Below, piece by piece: positions 36,246 to 50,700 of a DNA stretch of 64,000 bases; position 1 is the stretch's first letter; each line of letters starts with the position of its first letter. The position numbers and the translations under genes are program-made. Below the pieces are notes generated by a model. It saw only the letters and a program-made list of their open reading frames with translations, was not told the origin of the DNA and searched no databases. The stretch is from Rostratula benghalensis (Eukaryota; Chordata; Aves; Charadriiformes; Rostratulidae): NCBI GenBank assembly GCA_013399305.1, contig VXAI01000159.1, forward strand, positions 248,001 to 312,000, given 5' to 3'.

Positions 36246-37864
36246 ACATATCCTTCCTACCACTCACATGTCTTGAAACACTGAATTAGAACAATAAGAA
36301 TTCTCAGTCAGAAAATATTAGATAGCAAAGCCTGGCTAAAGTGCAGAGAAGAGCTGAGGACAGTGCTCAATTCTTTCCCTTCTCTCAGAATATGCAAGAA
36401 TAGTTCTAGTTATTCAGCTGCAATCCACAGATCTCTGGATAAGCCTGAGGAACAAGTAAATCTTCATGCCATGCCATGCCACGGAGATGGGACAGGTGAC
36501 AGACAGTAAAGCTGAATGGCCTATAACATCTCGAAGAAACATATCAGTGCAAATCAGAATAAGAGCAACAGACAGCTCAGCTCAGATACGCCTTGGTGAA
36601 AAGAGAAAGCAAAACCAAGTAATGATCCCCTCCTTCTGGGAATACTGGTCTTTTGCACCCCGAATTGTAAGCTCACCTTGGCCCTTCACCGCTGTTGCAT
36701 CTTAAAGACAGCTGTCCCCTCTGCCTCATCCCCACAAAAGACTGGCTTTAGAAGGAATCCCAAAAGTGAGGAGAGACAAAAAGGTCTCTCCAAGGCATTT
36801 CTGCACTTGTTAGAGAGGTCCCTCGCTGTTGGTTTGTTCTCTGGTGCAAAGGAGACAAGCTGTTTTGAGGAATCAGACTTAGTCTTCAGGTGCTTTCTGA
36901 GTAACTGGATACAAGGCAAGTGTGTCATTTTGTTGTGGATTTGCTTCCTCCTTACCTTGCTTTCTGATTGCTCACTGGGCTGTAGATCTGCCCTTACAAT
37001 ACAACGTAGCTTCTCCCTCATTTTCTCCTTTCACTACTCTCCTTTTATTCCTTGTGTTGCATAGGTCTGAGAAGCTTCCTGCTTCTACGCTGCTAAACTA
37101 TTAATCCATAGGTCATTAAGTTAAGTAATTCTTGGGAAGGTATTTTAACTACTTATTCACTCTTTAGCATATAACTTACACGTTTCACTATGAAAGCTTC
37201 TTTGCTGCTGCTGAATTGAAAAGCATGGGAAGTTTCTCTCTCTCCCTTGAAGGCCAGCCTGACAAAAAAGCCAGTGACTTCAGCTGAAGAAAGAATACCA
37301 GAGCAGAATACACATGGGGGCAATGCAAACCTGCTTATTCCTTTGCAAACTGCGCATCTTCTTTCAGCCCAGAACAGCGTACACTACTGAGGTTACCATA
37401 ACACTGGAAGTTTGACAGTTCACAGGGTGGAATGCCAGAAAGCACAGAGAGAATTTAATTTCAGTTACCTAGGTTATGTTGATTTACAACCATCAAAATG
37501 CCCATATTTCCTATAACCATGTTTCCATAAGCTGGGGTACAGTTACAAACACTAATCTCACTGTTTCTGAGGCAACTGAAGGAACCGCCATAACTTATTG
37601 TCTTGTGTTTTGTTAAATAAAAGCAGGACACTTTTACAAGAAAGGACATTAGCTACCACTTACACTCGCTTGCTGTGGTACCTTTTACTACATGCAGGGC
37701 CCAATTTGTAAGCCCATGTGAAAATCTATCTTTAAAGGACCCACCTCTCCTTTTGTTAATTCACAGCCCCAATGTAATGGAGAGAAGGTGGGTAAGACTC
37801 CCTCTACCCCCTTTCCCTTGTCTCATACACATCATTGTATTTAGGCTCCTCCACGTTCAAGGCA
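36246..37864. other. Unique non-coding sequence with a short (ATGCC)3 repeat
   Basis: ATGCC is repeated three times at 36466-36480. The 128-codon plus frame (36678-37064) and the 111-codon minus frame (36686-37021) overlap antiparallel, and neither shows a domain, so I treat both as chance. Confidence 0.55.
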
Positions 37865-37972
37865 TCCCAGTTCAGTACAGCACTTAATCTTATCACATGC
37901 ATGCTTAAGTCCTGCTGAAGTCCCTGGGAGTTAAGCATCCATTTGTCTGCTTCACTGAAAAGAAACAGGCCC
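37865..37972. repeat. Ancient amniote palindromic repeat, CTTAAGCATATG type, copy 2
   Basis: CCCAGTTCAGTACAGCACTT then CATGCATGCTTAAGTCC form the left half. GTTAAGCATCC then CTGCTTCACTGAAAAG and AGGCCCT form the right half, an imperfect inverted copy around a CTGAAGTCCCTGGG centre. It belongs to the same family as 2563-2694, whose arms also read CAGxxAAGCACTTAA. It is eroded but ordered as expected. Confidence 0.6.
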
Positions 37973-38856
37973 TGCGTAAGAAGAGCATCAGGGAGCAGGC
38001 TGCACATCCTCTTCTGTGTACAGATCAGGTCCAAATTGTAGCAAGCACTTTCATAGTCAGTCTCTAAGACAAGTCTGACTTTATCAAGTTGTCAGGGTTT
38101 GCCCAGAGAAGAAAGAAGAGAGGGCAGTTTTGAGAGGGGAGGAGAGCTGTCCCTTCCATAGGTGTGAAATCATCTCCCCAACAGCTGAAGGAACTGTGGA
38201 TGTGCTGTTTTGAGACGCCTTCCCTCTCTCCAGCAGGCATGCTCCAGAGGAGATAATGGCTGCCATCCCACCGAGAGCCCTGTTATATGATCCTCTTTCA
38301 GTTATTTGAAATATGGACTTCACTCAGAGGATTCTAGGAATAGCTGCTCCAGCTGTTCTGGAGAGATAGAGAGCTGTCACAGGAGACATCGTTAGACACT
38401 GGTAAAATCAGCAGTTGCACTAAAGATCTCACATAAACTCCTTAATGGTTTGTACCATTCAGTCAGGAGTCAAGGAGAAGTGAAACGTGGTCTGTGACTA
38501 TAAGGCAGTTTGTATTCCATGCATCAAGGCTGTGCTTGAATTTGGCAGACAGAATAGGAAACACCCTACATGGATCCTTTTATCAAATGTCTGAGCAGTT
38601 ACTTGATCTAAGAGGTCTGTATACCTGCAACCAGCAATGTAAATGTCTGAGACAAATTACAAGGCAGCAGTAGTCTTACAGTGAAGGATGAAAGTGCACA
38701 CAGAAAGGCAAACAAGCAAAGCGTTACAACAGCCACTTAATGGCAAACACATTTATTAACATCAAGTGCGATGTTTGTAGGTTTTCCCTGCCACAACCAG
38801 CTGCAGATGCCAGCTACTTAAAAAGATGAAAGAGTGCAGTGAATAAAATAGAGGGA
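37973..38856. other. Unique non-coding sequence
   Basis: A purine-rich, GC-richer patch at about 38090-38280 matches no family I know. Nothing else recognised. Confidence 0.5.
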
Positions 38857-38895
38857 TTTTTTTTTTCTTTTCTTTCTTTTTTTTTCTTTTTTTTC
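38857..38895. repeat. Pyrimidine-rich (TTTTC)n tract
   Basis: A nearly pure T tract interrupted by single C residues over about 40 bases. It could be the tail of an old retrotransposon or a simple repeat. Confidence 0.85.
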
Positions 38896-41800
38896 CAGCA
38901 TAGTACGCCTGCATTCTTGGCAGTGGAAGCAGGCTCCTAGCTCTGTCTTCGAAGGAACAAAAGCCACGCTGGCACACAGCGAGCAACTTGATTTCACAAG
39001 GCCTCCTGGGAAGACTGTACAGGAGCACGGCTCTGTGTCTGGCAGCTGCATCCTTGAATAAAAAGAGGAGGAGGAAAAGGGCACGAAGGAAGGAGCACGC
39101 AAGGTCTCCATACCATACATGAGGAGCTTTTACACACAATCAGACATCCTTGCCCCAAAGTATTCAATAAAAGAACTGTTCAAGGTGAACCACTATACTT
39201 ACTGCAAACCACAGCAGCACATTTCACAGGCTACTGTTCTTTTATTAGAAACACTTCTCAAAGGCTTTATTGCCACCCATAGATTGGAAGCGTTCACGTT
39301 TTTCCAGAATTTGAAAAATAATGAAGTAGAAGAAGTAAATAAAAAATCGAAAACTCAAGATACTTTATAAAGCAAAATTAGCATTCTTTCCTTTTACTTT
39401 TTGCTTTTGCTCAGGAAAAATATACAATCAAAATGTCAGTGTAGAATGGTCAGTGTAGAACATCAGTTTATTTCAGTTCAGGGGATTGACTCAATATAGG
39501 CATTTTATCATGCCAGTGGTATGACATGGACAGGAAACAGCTACGGAAACAAATGCATGACTCAGTGGAAATTTAGACAGAGATAAAGATGTTCATATTA
39601 GTACTGGATTAGTTCTGAAATCTGAGAGCATGAAGCTCTCAGTATCTATGGTACTGATTTCCATCAAGTCCCTGATCTAAGTTACAAGTAAAAGCTTGCA
39701 AACTTCATAACCTTAAAAGTACAATGAAGCTCAATGAAGACAGGACACTTTTTTAAAAGGTAAAGAGAGTCAAGGATTTTCTGTGTTTCAAAGTCCTAGA
39801 AAAGTTCTAGGCAAATTAAAAAAAGGAGAGGGGAAAATTACTGTGATAATATTGGTGTCTCAGCACATTTTCAGCATTGGTCTTTTCATTTAACTCCAGT
39901 GTATTTAGACTCATGCAGAGAATTAAATGAATCATTATACAACGGAAATCAGGACAAATTTCCTTAAGGGCATATTGACATTTTATCTCTCCTGTTCATT
40001 GGCATAGATGTAAACAGGAGCTGCAGAAGAGAGAGATTCTCTCCTCTTGCCTATTTCACATTCGTAAATCACAGTAGGGCTTAATCTGACATCCCCGTTC
40101 TTCCAGCAGGGAAGAATGAGGAAGGGCATGCCCTCCCTGAAAGAAAACCTCTGTCAGTGCAGCCAAAGGAAAAGCTGGGTTCAGTTTTCTAAGCAAGATG
40201 CTGATAGTAATAATAATTAACATCTGGTTATCTGAAACCATTGTCAGGGAAAGAGTTTATTTTAGCTATTAGCAGTACCTGGTGAATCAGATTAAGTCTT
40301 TTTCCTACTCTGACTTTTTTTAAAAAAAATAATAAATAAGCCTGCTGCCTTCAGAAGGACTCCTGGCATAAGAAAGATTGTTGTGGGTATAAATTTTAGG
40401 GAATAGAGCCTTTAGAACAAACCAACCAACCAAAAATCAAAACTCCCCAAACCAAACCCACATCCGTGACCTTTATGCCAAGTCCTTGCTAGTTAGGAAT
40501 TGTTTTCTGTGTCAAACAGAACTTGTTACCAGTTCAACACTACAAATGTTGATGTGAATTTATGGTATGTTGGTCTGTCTGTAATGGTCACCTCATTTCT
40601 TTGATGGCTGATCACCTTGGGTTAGTAGGTTAAGTGGCTTATGCTCAGCATCATCAAATAAACCTTTCTGGTCATCTCCTCTACATCTTAGGAGTGTTTC
40701 CTTACTCACCGTTAGCCCAGATGATCTGAATAGTGGGGATCTTGAACCTCTTAAGCTCTTTTAAACTTGCTTCTCTTAGAATTCCATACAGTAGTTTAGT
40801 GGAGCTTCTGTGTTAAGTATGGTCTACTCTTTTGGCTCCCTTGACAAGGCACACACAACATATTCTACAGCTCTGAAGAGAGTCTCGTTGTTGCAGACAT
40901 AAACTGAATAACCATCTTTCTATTTCAAGCAGAGGCTCCATAGCAATTGGCATATTTATTTCTAATCAACTTTTAAAATGGCATCATTCAGAGGTGCTTA
41001 ACCACATTACTTAATTTTCAGTCTGTATTGCTATCGATTTCTAATATTCTCTCCAGATATAGGACATCCCTCAATAACACATTTTGTTTACATAATACAT
41101 TTATCTGCCAGCCAAAAAGCTGGAAAACTCTAGTAATATGTTTGTAAATGTAGGATCACTGCTCTTTCATAAATGAGTTGATATGACTGACATGATGCAT
41201 AAGTACACACACAGTAGTTTTTAAGAAATCTCTGAAATAAAAATGAACATAAAGCCTAAGTAAATTAACTTTGGTTAAAAAAAAATAACACAGGAAAAAA
41301 AGCAAAAATATTTTTCTTTAAGGCAGACACCAGCTTTATGTTTGAGTTCCCATTATTTTCTATTTAGAGCATAGACTTTCTAGGGTTCATTGTTTTGGGT
41401 GAAGAATGCTAGTTCTTGATGACTCACAAACAGAAATAAACACAAGATACATCTGGGAAACTGAGGAAATGGGAAATATTATAGTTCAATTTAATTATTA
41501 CTTGTGGGATGGAAAGAACTGGATTTATTCAGTGAGGAAAGAAGAAACCGGAAAGAACACAGAATGCTTTTAGATATTTATCAGTCGAAACCCTGATAAA
41601 AGTGTGAAAAGAGGTGGCTGTGAAAAGTTTTCTATACAAAGTTTTGAGCCTACTCTCTCTGAAATGTGTTTGAAGTGGACCTCACAAGTGGTACACAGGG
41701 GTTTCAGCTCCAGCAATTCCCAACATCTGATACTAAGCAGTTCCATGGGAACCTCATTATCCACTGAAACGTGAGCACATTTCTGTCTCTTTGCAAGGAA

Positions 41801-43981
41801 AGACATCAAGAACGTGGGCTGAGTATTCAAACTTGAGAGTTCAAAGTAGTAAAATCAAATAAAAAAACGTATTTTATGTTAAAAGCCTTATGGTGCTGAT
41901 ATTCTAAAAATCACACACTGAAGTTTGGTACATGGCATTAATAATTTTTGAAAGCGTGGTTTTGCCAAAACTGAACTGGTTTAAATAATTTTCTTACTTA
42001 TTACAACTATATTCAGAAGGCCTATTTGCTTACTTTTAAACAAGGTTCTTATTTTCCAAAAAGCAGTTCAGTTCAATGAATTTAAACTATCGGTGAATTC
42101 ATTATCCACAAGTCCTTGAGAACTCACGGGTTCATAAAAAAATATGTATAAACTTCATGTAAAATATGTACATTCATACAGTAAATATTTGAATAGCCTT
42201 TTAGTGTGCACATTTGACCCATTATAATGTCAGTGCAGGATTTCCACACTCCTATTTTAGACATACTGTGAATTAAGTTAGAGATCCAAATCAGAAAAGC
42301 CAGTTATTAACAATTCATCAAAAGTAACATAAACACCCTTTGGTTAAGAAAAATTCAATGTGACATACCTCCTAAAAGAAAGACACAACACTTTTTTCAT
42401 AGGAATTACTTGTTCATGTAGCTGAAGAGCTCAGAAAACAAACTCCCCCTCATCTATAGGAACAAAGCAGTATTTAAAAATGTTTGCTTTTGAATTCACT
42501 TTTGTGAGAACTTCCGCCAAATTTCTTCAGTTTAGAAAGAATGACAATCACAAATTAAGTTAACAATAATTTCACAAGAGATGAAACTTGAATGAGCCAA
42601 TGTGGAAACCTCGTCTTATGAATAAGGATATTCTATCAGGGGAAAATTGTCACCTGTGTATGCAGTCAAAACAATTCAAATTGCAAATATAAACAATGAA
42701 TAGCAAATACTCAAAGGAACACTGACAAAAACCAGTTTGTCAGCAATTCACTGCCTGAAATAGCTTAACAACAAACATTTGCTGAGTAATTGCAATCAGC
42801 ATATTTGTGGAAACACATCCAGTCAACAGACAGTTTATCAACAGGGAGAAAAAAAAAATAAACACATGAGAGAAGCCTTCACAGTTCTTTCACTAAGCTT
42901 TGTGGCCCAACTTCACAAACTTGAAACTGGGAGAGTTAACCACTCACCCTCCACTGTGCTTCCACTAACTCTTAATGCTATTTACAGCATCACTAGCTCC
43001 ATAGAGTTAGACAGTCTGTGTCTCTGGGTCAAACTTTGTCCTCAAAGTTTATCACAGATGATACTTGTTTTACTTGTTTATTCTCAAACTGCATATGTCC
43101 ATTAAAAAGAGTAACTGGGTCAGAGGAAACACTGGGGAAAAGATGGTTCTCTCCCTGCAAAGGAACAGAGAGCCTACTCGAGCTCAGAAAGCTAAAACAG
43201 CCTGTGAGAGGTGGCAGGAGAAGAGAACAAGAGGATCATTACAAGGAAAGGGGTCCTGATGCTCCCACGCAGAAGCAGAGTTTGCTGGGAGTCCCAGGGA
43301 TCAGACAGCAATGCATTAGAGGACAGCAATTTTCAGGGGGCACTGGACAGTCTGTTGCAAGTCAGAAAGTAAGCACAGTGTATCTACAGAAGCATTTTAG
43401 GAGCTCAGAAATGCATCTTTAAAGCAAATTTCCTGATTTTCCACACTTACCCTGCTTTGATTCACATCATAAAGCTATTCTGGAACATGCAAGTTGGACC
43501 TTTTTTAGATGAAATTAAACTGGCAAATATTTTCATATGCACACAGAAAGAGGTGACAAGCAGGTTTATCTGGTCCCTCATTCCTAAAGTATTATCACAA
43601 TTCCAGCTATGCACAGTAAGATGCATACCATAAGGAAAGAAAAGGGATGAAAACCTTACAGATTAAAGAATGAACCCAATTCCCATAGTCTTAATAAATA
43701 CATTGCTGTACCCAGAAGTGGTATTCTTTTCCTTCTGAAATGGGGGATATTTACATAGAGAACAATAGATATGTTTGGAACAAGAAAGGAGTATAGCTAA
43801 AACTAAAGAAGTCAGAGAACACTTGGCATAAATAAGCCAATTACACAGGCTCTTGAACTGAAATCTTTAATAATGCATAAAATAAAAGAGAGACATACAG
43901 CAGAGCTAATGCCTGCAAATGAACAAGTCTGCGATGCAGCTTCCCAAAGCAAGGATAACACGAAGAATACGGTATCTGAAA
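38896..43981. other. Unique non-coding sequence with small tandem repeats
   Basis: A near-perfect 14-bp duplication of GTCAGTGTAGAATG lies at 39435-39460, and an AACC-rich simple patch at 40417-40461. At 43025-43060 a GGGTCAAACTTTGTCCTCA phrase faintly recalls another short amniote palindromic repeat. Frames of 108 and 134 codons at 42779-43422 have no recognisable domain. Confidence 0.5.
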
Positions 43982-44056
43982 CCCCCCCCACCCCCCGAGC
44001 CCTACCCCAAACTAAAGCAGGCATAGGAAAATAAAATAATTTAATAAAATAAAATA
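43982..44056. repeat. Poly(C) tract followed by (AAAAT)n
   Basis: Eight C, one A and six C occupy 43982-43996. An (AAAAT)n-like stretch lies at 44028-44056. Both are low-complexity. Confidence 0.85.
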
Positions 44057-46189
44057 GGATTAAGAAAAAAGTCTATTCAAATCGCATTTAGAAAAATTTC
44101 AACAGAGAAAACAAGCTGAAACCTAGTGGAGACCAATATATCATAGTAAACCTACTGGAAATGAGTTAGTGAGTTTCCTCACAGTCCAGGTTGTTAGCTC
44201 AGGCTCTTTGTATCCCATCCTCCCTATTGTCATCCAGATAATTTCTTTCAGTTGATATGTATGTACACAAGCAGTTCAGCTCACAAGGGTTCCTGGGGAC
44301 AGCTCTAATGTTTTACATTTCCTGCCAAGCCTGAAGTGCCATAAGGTGCTGGAACTGCCGCCCCGAGGACTAGAAATCACTCTCCAATTGCAGAAGAGAG
44401 GAAACAGTTGCAAGTTCCTTCACGCTAACAGAGAAATGTATTTGAGTAGGAGACTGCAATTAGACAGCACAGGGCAGTTGGATTTCTCTCAATTCTACCC
44501 TGTGCCCCTGCTAAGACTACGAAGACACACCATCAATTCCAAACTGCTGCTTTGGAGCACAGGCAAACATCCTCCTGCACCCTCCTAAATTCACCAAGGC
44601 ATCATACAGTCGCAGAGACCTGTGATGACAGTATAAAATACAAGAACTGAATTAAGTCACAATTTCTTGGGATTTTTAAGACACAGGTCCTTTGGGTAAA
44701 TGCATTTTCCTGTTGTTTTGTATCTATTTATAGTGCTGATGGGAACACTGGAACAAGAGCCGAGAGAGAAAGCCGATGCTCCTTGCACAACAGAATTCCT
44801 TGGCCATCTTTCTTGACCATAAGCCAATGGTTTAACTTTTTAGCAGCATTTTAAATCTACTACACAGAATTTACTGCCTTATTAAATATTTTCAAGCTAA
44901 AATTTATATTTAATTTTTTAAAATTTTATATTTATAAAGTGTACTGTGAAAGATTACATATAAAATACTACTTAGTACATTCGGGCAGAAAATTTATTTC
45001 CATCAAGCCCAAGATTCTATCCTACAATTTTTATTTTTATTTTTTTCCACACAATACACCACGTTTGGAAAAAAAAATGCATCTGTTTAAATTCTTATTT
45101 GATTAATTTCAAGGTACTTAACTGTGCTTTCAAGTATTTTAAAGTTTTGAAACAGTTTGGAAAATTTCTCCAATTCTTTGGAATTAAAATTTCCTGCCTG
45201 TAATTTTGTTTTAGGCAGATTATAATTTCCCACATAAACCCACATTTGGTTAGAAAATGTGTCAAATTTTAAATAGAACACTTTATATTCTGTTAAGAGG
45301 TAATTATTTTGTGAGTAGTTTCATATCTCACTTCAGGTCACGCAAGGTAAAGGCTGTCCTCTCCTTTTACATATTTTACCTTTTGTTTTATTCAAGGATA
45401 TAAAAGTGGGATATTATAGGGCCTGACCTGTTGGTGAAAATTCCAATAGCAATTGAAAGCAAACACAGCAACATTAAATATCGCTGTATGTAGAAAAAAA
45501 AAAATACCTGCTACTCTCCAGCAAGGACTGCAAGGCACCAGTAGGCACTTTGTAAGATAAATTTAAGCCTCTTTGGGCTTTCAACATCATAATCAAATCC
45601 CCAATCACAAGTTCTACAATCATTTAGTTTAAATCATTCCATTTAAAAATTACCTTTATTACCTTTACCTTGATGCCTATTATTATTATCCAAGATCAAA
45701 AGTTCCACATGCCTCAAGTCTTCTGCTGGGTTATTTCTCTTGCCCAAGGCAGCACCACAACAGTCTTGAATCAATTGTAGGAACAGCGATGGCAAATCCT
45801 AAACCCAAAGTGGTACTTCCCTACCAAACCCACTGTGAATCCTGGGTCTAGTATGAGTCCTGACTAACTCCTTGATATGCTCCTTAAGCAGAACAGATAA
45901 AAAATATATAATTTTGCAGTCACAGGGTATCCTGTTTGGGATTTCTGAAGCCTTTTCCTTCAGCCTTCTCCAGTTAGTTCCCCTCAGTGCAACATCCCAA
46001 CTGCGTGAATACACGATTCTGACTGACATCACATACTCACTTTGTCCTCTTGTTTAGGGACCCAAAATCAAGATGTGCCTGTAAATTTTAAACAACCCTC
46101 ACCAAAAAATGTGGCCTAGGTGCAATTATCAACCTTATATATCCCAACTATTTTCACTTGTCGAAGTTATTTCTGTTTGATTGGAAGGA
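44057..46189. other. Unique AT-rich non-coding sequence
   Basis: Very AT-rich at 44880-45300, including T runs near 45030-45048. No exon or repeat family recognised. Confidence 0.55.
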
Positions 46190-46350
46190 ATTACCAGCAC
46201 ACTTGCACAGGACTCAGAAGCCCCATTATTCTGCTCAGCAGCTTTGGAAAACTTAACCTTGCTGCACCTGAGTTTACCTATTTGTTAAATGGTGGACATG
46301 AAAGTGTCATTTACACAGCAGTCCAAGGCCTTACACTGAAAGTGCCATGT
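46190..46350 (+). mobile_element. MIR-like (CORE-SINE) element
   Basis: The plus strand reads TTTGGAAAACTTAACCTTGC, then TGCACCTGAGTTTACC, then TATTTGTTAAATGGTGGAC. This follows the sense MIR order: GGCAAGTTACTTAACCT, GTGCCTCAGTTTCC, CATCTGTAAAATGGGGAT. A possible 3' end, ACTGAAAGTGCCATG, recalls the terminal GTGCCTGGCAC. The core motif match is strong and the outer borders approximate. Confidence 0.75.
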
Positions 46351-47670
46351 AACATCGTCTGTTTGCTATTATTCTTTCCTGTAAATAGACATTTCTTATT
46401 CTTAATCTCATTTTTTAATCTTACTCAAAAAAATCTCACACTGATGCCAAAAAGCATCCAGGTTAACTACAACCCATACCATCTTAAAAGACTTACATAG
46501 AGAGGAATAAATGCTTTTCTTGACTGTGATAAGTCTCTCCATATGTTCAAACATATCAGGGTTTTTCTGTATTGGGTTTTTTGGGGGGAGTGTGGAGGGT
46601 TTTTTTTGTTAGCATCTCTCACTATAATGTCCTCATTATAACACCTTAAAATATGGAGCAAGAATAGAGGAGCCACTGCACAAAGAAATAACAAGGACAA
46701 AAAATAATTCCAGACTATAAAATATATAGAAGTCACAAGGAAAAGAGGTAATTAGAAAGAATGGAGGTTTTGGGGGGGAGGGTAAGGAGAATAAAATGAT
46801 GCGGCGAGAAATAAGAGAATATAAGAGAGGAGACTAAGTGAAATGACACAGAGAATTTAAGAACTGTGCAGGGTATGAAAAGCCATAAGAAAAAAAAATC
46901 ACTGTCAAGCCAAGACACGTAGCAGAGATCTAACTGTTCTTATCTGCACTTGAGGGCATGAAATAATTCCTTTTTAATTTTGCCTTTTTAATCCTGTCAA
47001 TTGGAGCTGTCACTATGGATGTAATAGCAAGTATCCCAATCACAATATCAAAGACTCTTCACTGACACTCCTTGAAATAGCATTAATATCTGCTCACTAA
47101 GGGTACTACATTTAAATGTTCCCATGCAATGCTGTAGCTCCCCTTTAGTCAGGTATCAAGCTGCTATTTCACGCTCTGCTTGTAAAATTATTAACAGCTG
47201 GCCTAACGTTAGATCAACTGGAGTACGGTTTGCTAGAACAAGACAGTACTTACTTAACAAGACTTTTTCCTACTCTATCAAATTATTACTGCCTTTGTAT
47301 TTCCAAATACCAGAAATGGCCAAAACAGGATCTAACTTCTCATGAGCAATAGGCCTGAACTACCATGTCAGACTTTGATTTTGAAGAAAGGTGAATTTAA
47401 ATCCATATTTGTACTTAACAAGCTCAGCAAAATCCAGGTAAAAGTGTAAAATAAAAAACCTCTTGTTTCTAACACCTTTTACATTAAGGAACCTTGGAGT
47501 GGGTGACAATCAAATAAGAAATTTTCCAACAGAATGTTTTCTCACTGGAGAATTCAAATCTTTCCCCCTTGCTCAAGCACACAGTGGTTCCAGGCCTTGC
47601 TGCCTGCTACTGGACCTCACAAGAGCCTTAAAAAGGCTCAACACACAGCTTCAGACTTGCCTTAAACGCA
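46351..47670. other. Unique non-coding sequence
   Basis: G- and T-rich short tracts lie near 46576-46608, and a G-rich tract near 46770. No exon or repeat family recognised. Confidence 0.55.
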
Positions 47671-47711
47671 GTTATTAAATAAAAAAGTTATTAAATTATT
47701 AAGTTATTAAA
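47671..47711. repeat. Tandem GTTATTAAA repeat
   Basis: The word GTTATTAAA recurs three times within about 40 bases, with ATTATTAA variants between the copies. Confidence 0.8.
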
Positions 47712-50700
47712 GCATGTTTGTGTGATCATCCTTCTCAGCATAGAGAAAACTCATAGTGCAGAAGTTTTGGATGAGAAAGAAGTAAATGTAGTAGCAATAC
47801 CAAAGTCCTTGTGCCAAAGAGCTCACCATTGTCCTTAGGTAGCTGCTTGCTTATTTCATATCTGATTCCACTGCTTCCTGTGCCACTTAAAGGGATTCTG
47901 GTATTCAAAAATGAAATAATGTCCTCAATCAGCAGCAATAGGCTAATACCATCAATATATTGTGTTTAGAAGCAGGGTTATAATAAGCTGTGATAATATG
48001 GAAGTTCTCCCATTGCATCTGGGGATACCTTCCGACTCTACGCTGGACCACATTCATCCCTGATGTAACTCAACAAACTAAATGACTGGCTGTGCCTAGG
48101 ATTTTCACTTCAGAAGATCCCTAACATTGAGATATTTCAATAACAGAAATGTAACATCAGAAATAAGAAGGTAGATAGAGATCATCCTGACTCCTTCTGC
48201 CTCACCAGCTTGCCGAGGTTTATATTATTCTAGGACTCGACTGTTTGCCTAGGAAAAGAAAACTGAGGTTGTAGTTCTACAGTGATGCAGCCACCTCATT
48301 TTCCCCCCTCACACTTGCTCTTCAATACTTCCACATGAAATAAGCCAGCCACAGTGGTTGTACTTATGCAGCTGCCTGTAGTGAAAGCAGGTTAAAATAA
48401 CAGTAACAATCATGGGGGTTTTTTAACCATAATACAGCAAAATTTCTCTTATCTCTCAGCCAGGGGGTGAATACTGCAGAGATACACTAAAGGTAATTTT
48501 GTAGTGGTTCTGTGCACTGCTGAAGCAGATTCAAAATAGCAAGATAATGATATATTGCTTTTAATGCCATTTTCCACTTTATTTGGAAAGCAAGAACTGG
48601 GGGACAGGTATTCCCTATGAAAACAACTGAAACACACAGTTCTATAAGGAAACCCAAAAGGATACATATTATATGTCAAGTCCCTAAATATTTATAGCCT
48701 GGGTACAGAACAGGTTAACACAGGGACAGAAACATAATATGTTAATATCAGGCTGTGAAAAACAAATTCTGCTGCCGCAACCCAGAGCTTGGGATTTCTT
48801 TCCTTCCATCTGACCAACTGCCTGGGTCCTGTCCTTGTGTCGGTACAGGGCAAGAAGGCCATGGGCTAGAATAAGAGAGGAAAATGAGAGAAAAATGAAC
48901 ACACAAAGACCAGCAGGAAAAAGGAGAGGAGAAAGAGGAGTAGAGGAGAAAGAACGAAGGGCTAAAAGGGGAATGAGGACGTAGTGGGAAGCATCAGAGG
49001 GAAAATTCAAATGTGAGTTATGAGAAAGTTTTTGTAATGAAAAAATATACAAGAACAAATGCAGAACATAGAGCTGATTATTCTGCTGAAAATACCTTAC
49101 AACTATGGCATTTTGATGCAATTTAAACCAACATAATTGGTACAGATTTTCTGATGGCTACTTCATCTATTAAGAAACCAAGTAAAGCCTGGCTATACAA
49201 AGAATTAACTTGTAAACCTATAGTAATCACTACACAAAACCTCCAAAACCACTAAAACCATTTTAAAATTCTTGTGGCTCTTTGACACGGTGACTCATGT
49301 ATTGATGATTTGGATGTGTGAAATTGTGACTATCCCTAGCAGATACGATGACTTTTCATCCTGGTTAACGCTGTGACACTCCCACCCTTGTACCTTTGCT
49401 GTCACTCCCACCTCAGCACACATAAGGGAACATGAAAATTTAAAAAATACAAAATCTTATATACCGAGTAATTCGTAAATTCATAGACAATTTTGTTAGA
49501 GAAAATGAAATCAGATGATCCGCTGAGATCAAGCAGGTATACAGAAAAGAGTAATTTTATACCTCACCATAAGTTGGCTGCTTTAAAATGTTACAAGGTG
49601 CTTTTAAAATGCAGATGATTAACACTGAATGACCTATACACTCATATCTACTTAAAGGATATAATATTTAATTGGTTCATTGGATAGCAAGCAACTCAAA
49701 GCGGATTTTGGTTCCATTATATTTTCAGTATATATTAGAAGTCTGATAAAACAGATTACAAAATTACTGCTTACATGATATATTTGTCTAGGTAAATGAT
49801 AAAGGGAAAGATAAAACATGGCACTCAGAAGCAAGTTAAAGAAGCATATAGGAAGAGACAAAACAATCTATACTAAACTCGTTTGGAAAATACTATTATA
49901 CAGTCATGTCATTATTATTTCTGTCATTGTGATTTCATTACGAATTTCATAAAACTTCATTAAAAGTTGGTGTGTGCTGAAAGTTTTTCTGTAGGAGCCT
50001 AAATGGATGAAGTATTTTTGACCTTCAGTCCGGATAAGTACTTTCTGCTTGAGAAGTGTAAAGCTGGGTGCATGCTCACATGCCCAATGGGATTAGAGTG
50101 CTCTCTTTTGTGATCAAGTACTGTTTTAAACAAGAAGCAGTAGTCAGTTCAGTGTTTACATCATCATCTTTTGGAAAATGCACTGAATTTGATAGTTCCT
50201 TCATCGCTTCCTAAGGTACAAAACTCAGACACCAACAGACTGGTATCTTGGACACATCACAAAATCAAGGAACGAAGTGTAAGAGATGCAGCTATCATGA
50301 ATCACTGCAATTGGGGAGGTGCACAAGTTAATCTGACAAGAAACATCATCTGACAGTGAATGAATTTACATTTATTTACTAATTTGCAATGTGCATTTCA
50401 AGTTGATTGACATAACTCCTAGCCAGAAAACTCAGTCACTTGCTGAAAATAGTAGCATGGCAGTAGCTAAAAACCATGAGCTTAATACCTTGGGAATGAC
50501 TACATGGATCCAGACTCCCCTTGAAAGAAGGAAAACTTCAAGAGGGATGTAAACATGTATTAGAAACAAATAGAAAATTAAAGTCTAAGGATTTAGCTAT
50601 GTAGCAGATTAAAGACTTTCAGATTTTGAGAGTGTGCTCTGGGGAACAAAGCAAGCCTCTAGACAGTGAATTATACCATCTTAATTCTGAGAGATAGTGA

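Noticed and set aside
36678..37064. 128-codon plus-strand frame as a gene
   Set aside because: Fully overlapped by an antiparallel 111-codon frame, and neither resembles a known protein.
43018..43422. 134-codon plus-strand frame as a gene
   Set aside because: No domain, biased low-complexity composition, and overlap with equally long frames in other phases.
45735..45815. MIR-like fragment at CTTGCCCAAGGCAGCACC
   Set aside because: The seed matches but the flanks do not follow the SINE order.
46120..46500. 126-codon plus-strand frame as a gene
   Set aside because: It contains the MIR-like element at 46190-46350, so it is non-coding by the simplest reading.
48170..48215. CR1 antisense tail
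   Set aside because: Only GAGATCATCC and a TGCCTCACC-like phrase match; the expected TCATAGAAT repeats are missing.
48684..49121. 145-codon minus-strand frame, hydrophobic
   Set aside because: The hydrophobic residues come from a purine-rich plus strand read in reverse; no start context or splice structure supports it.
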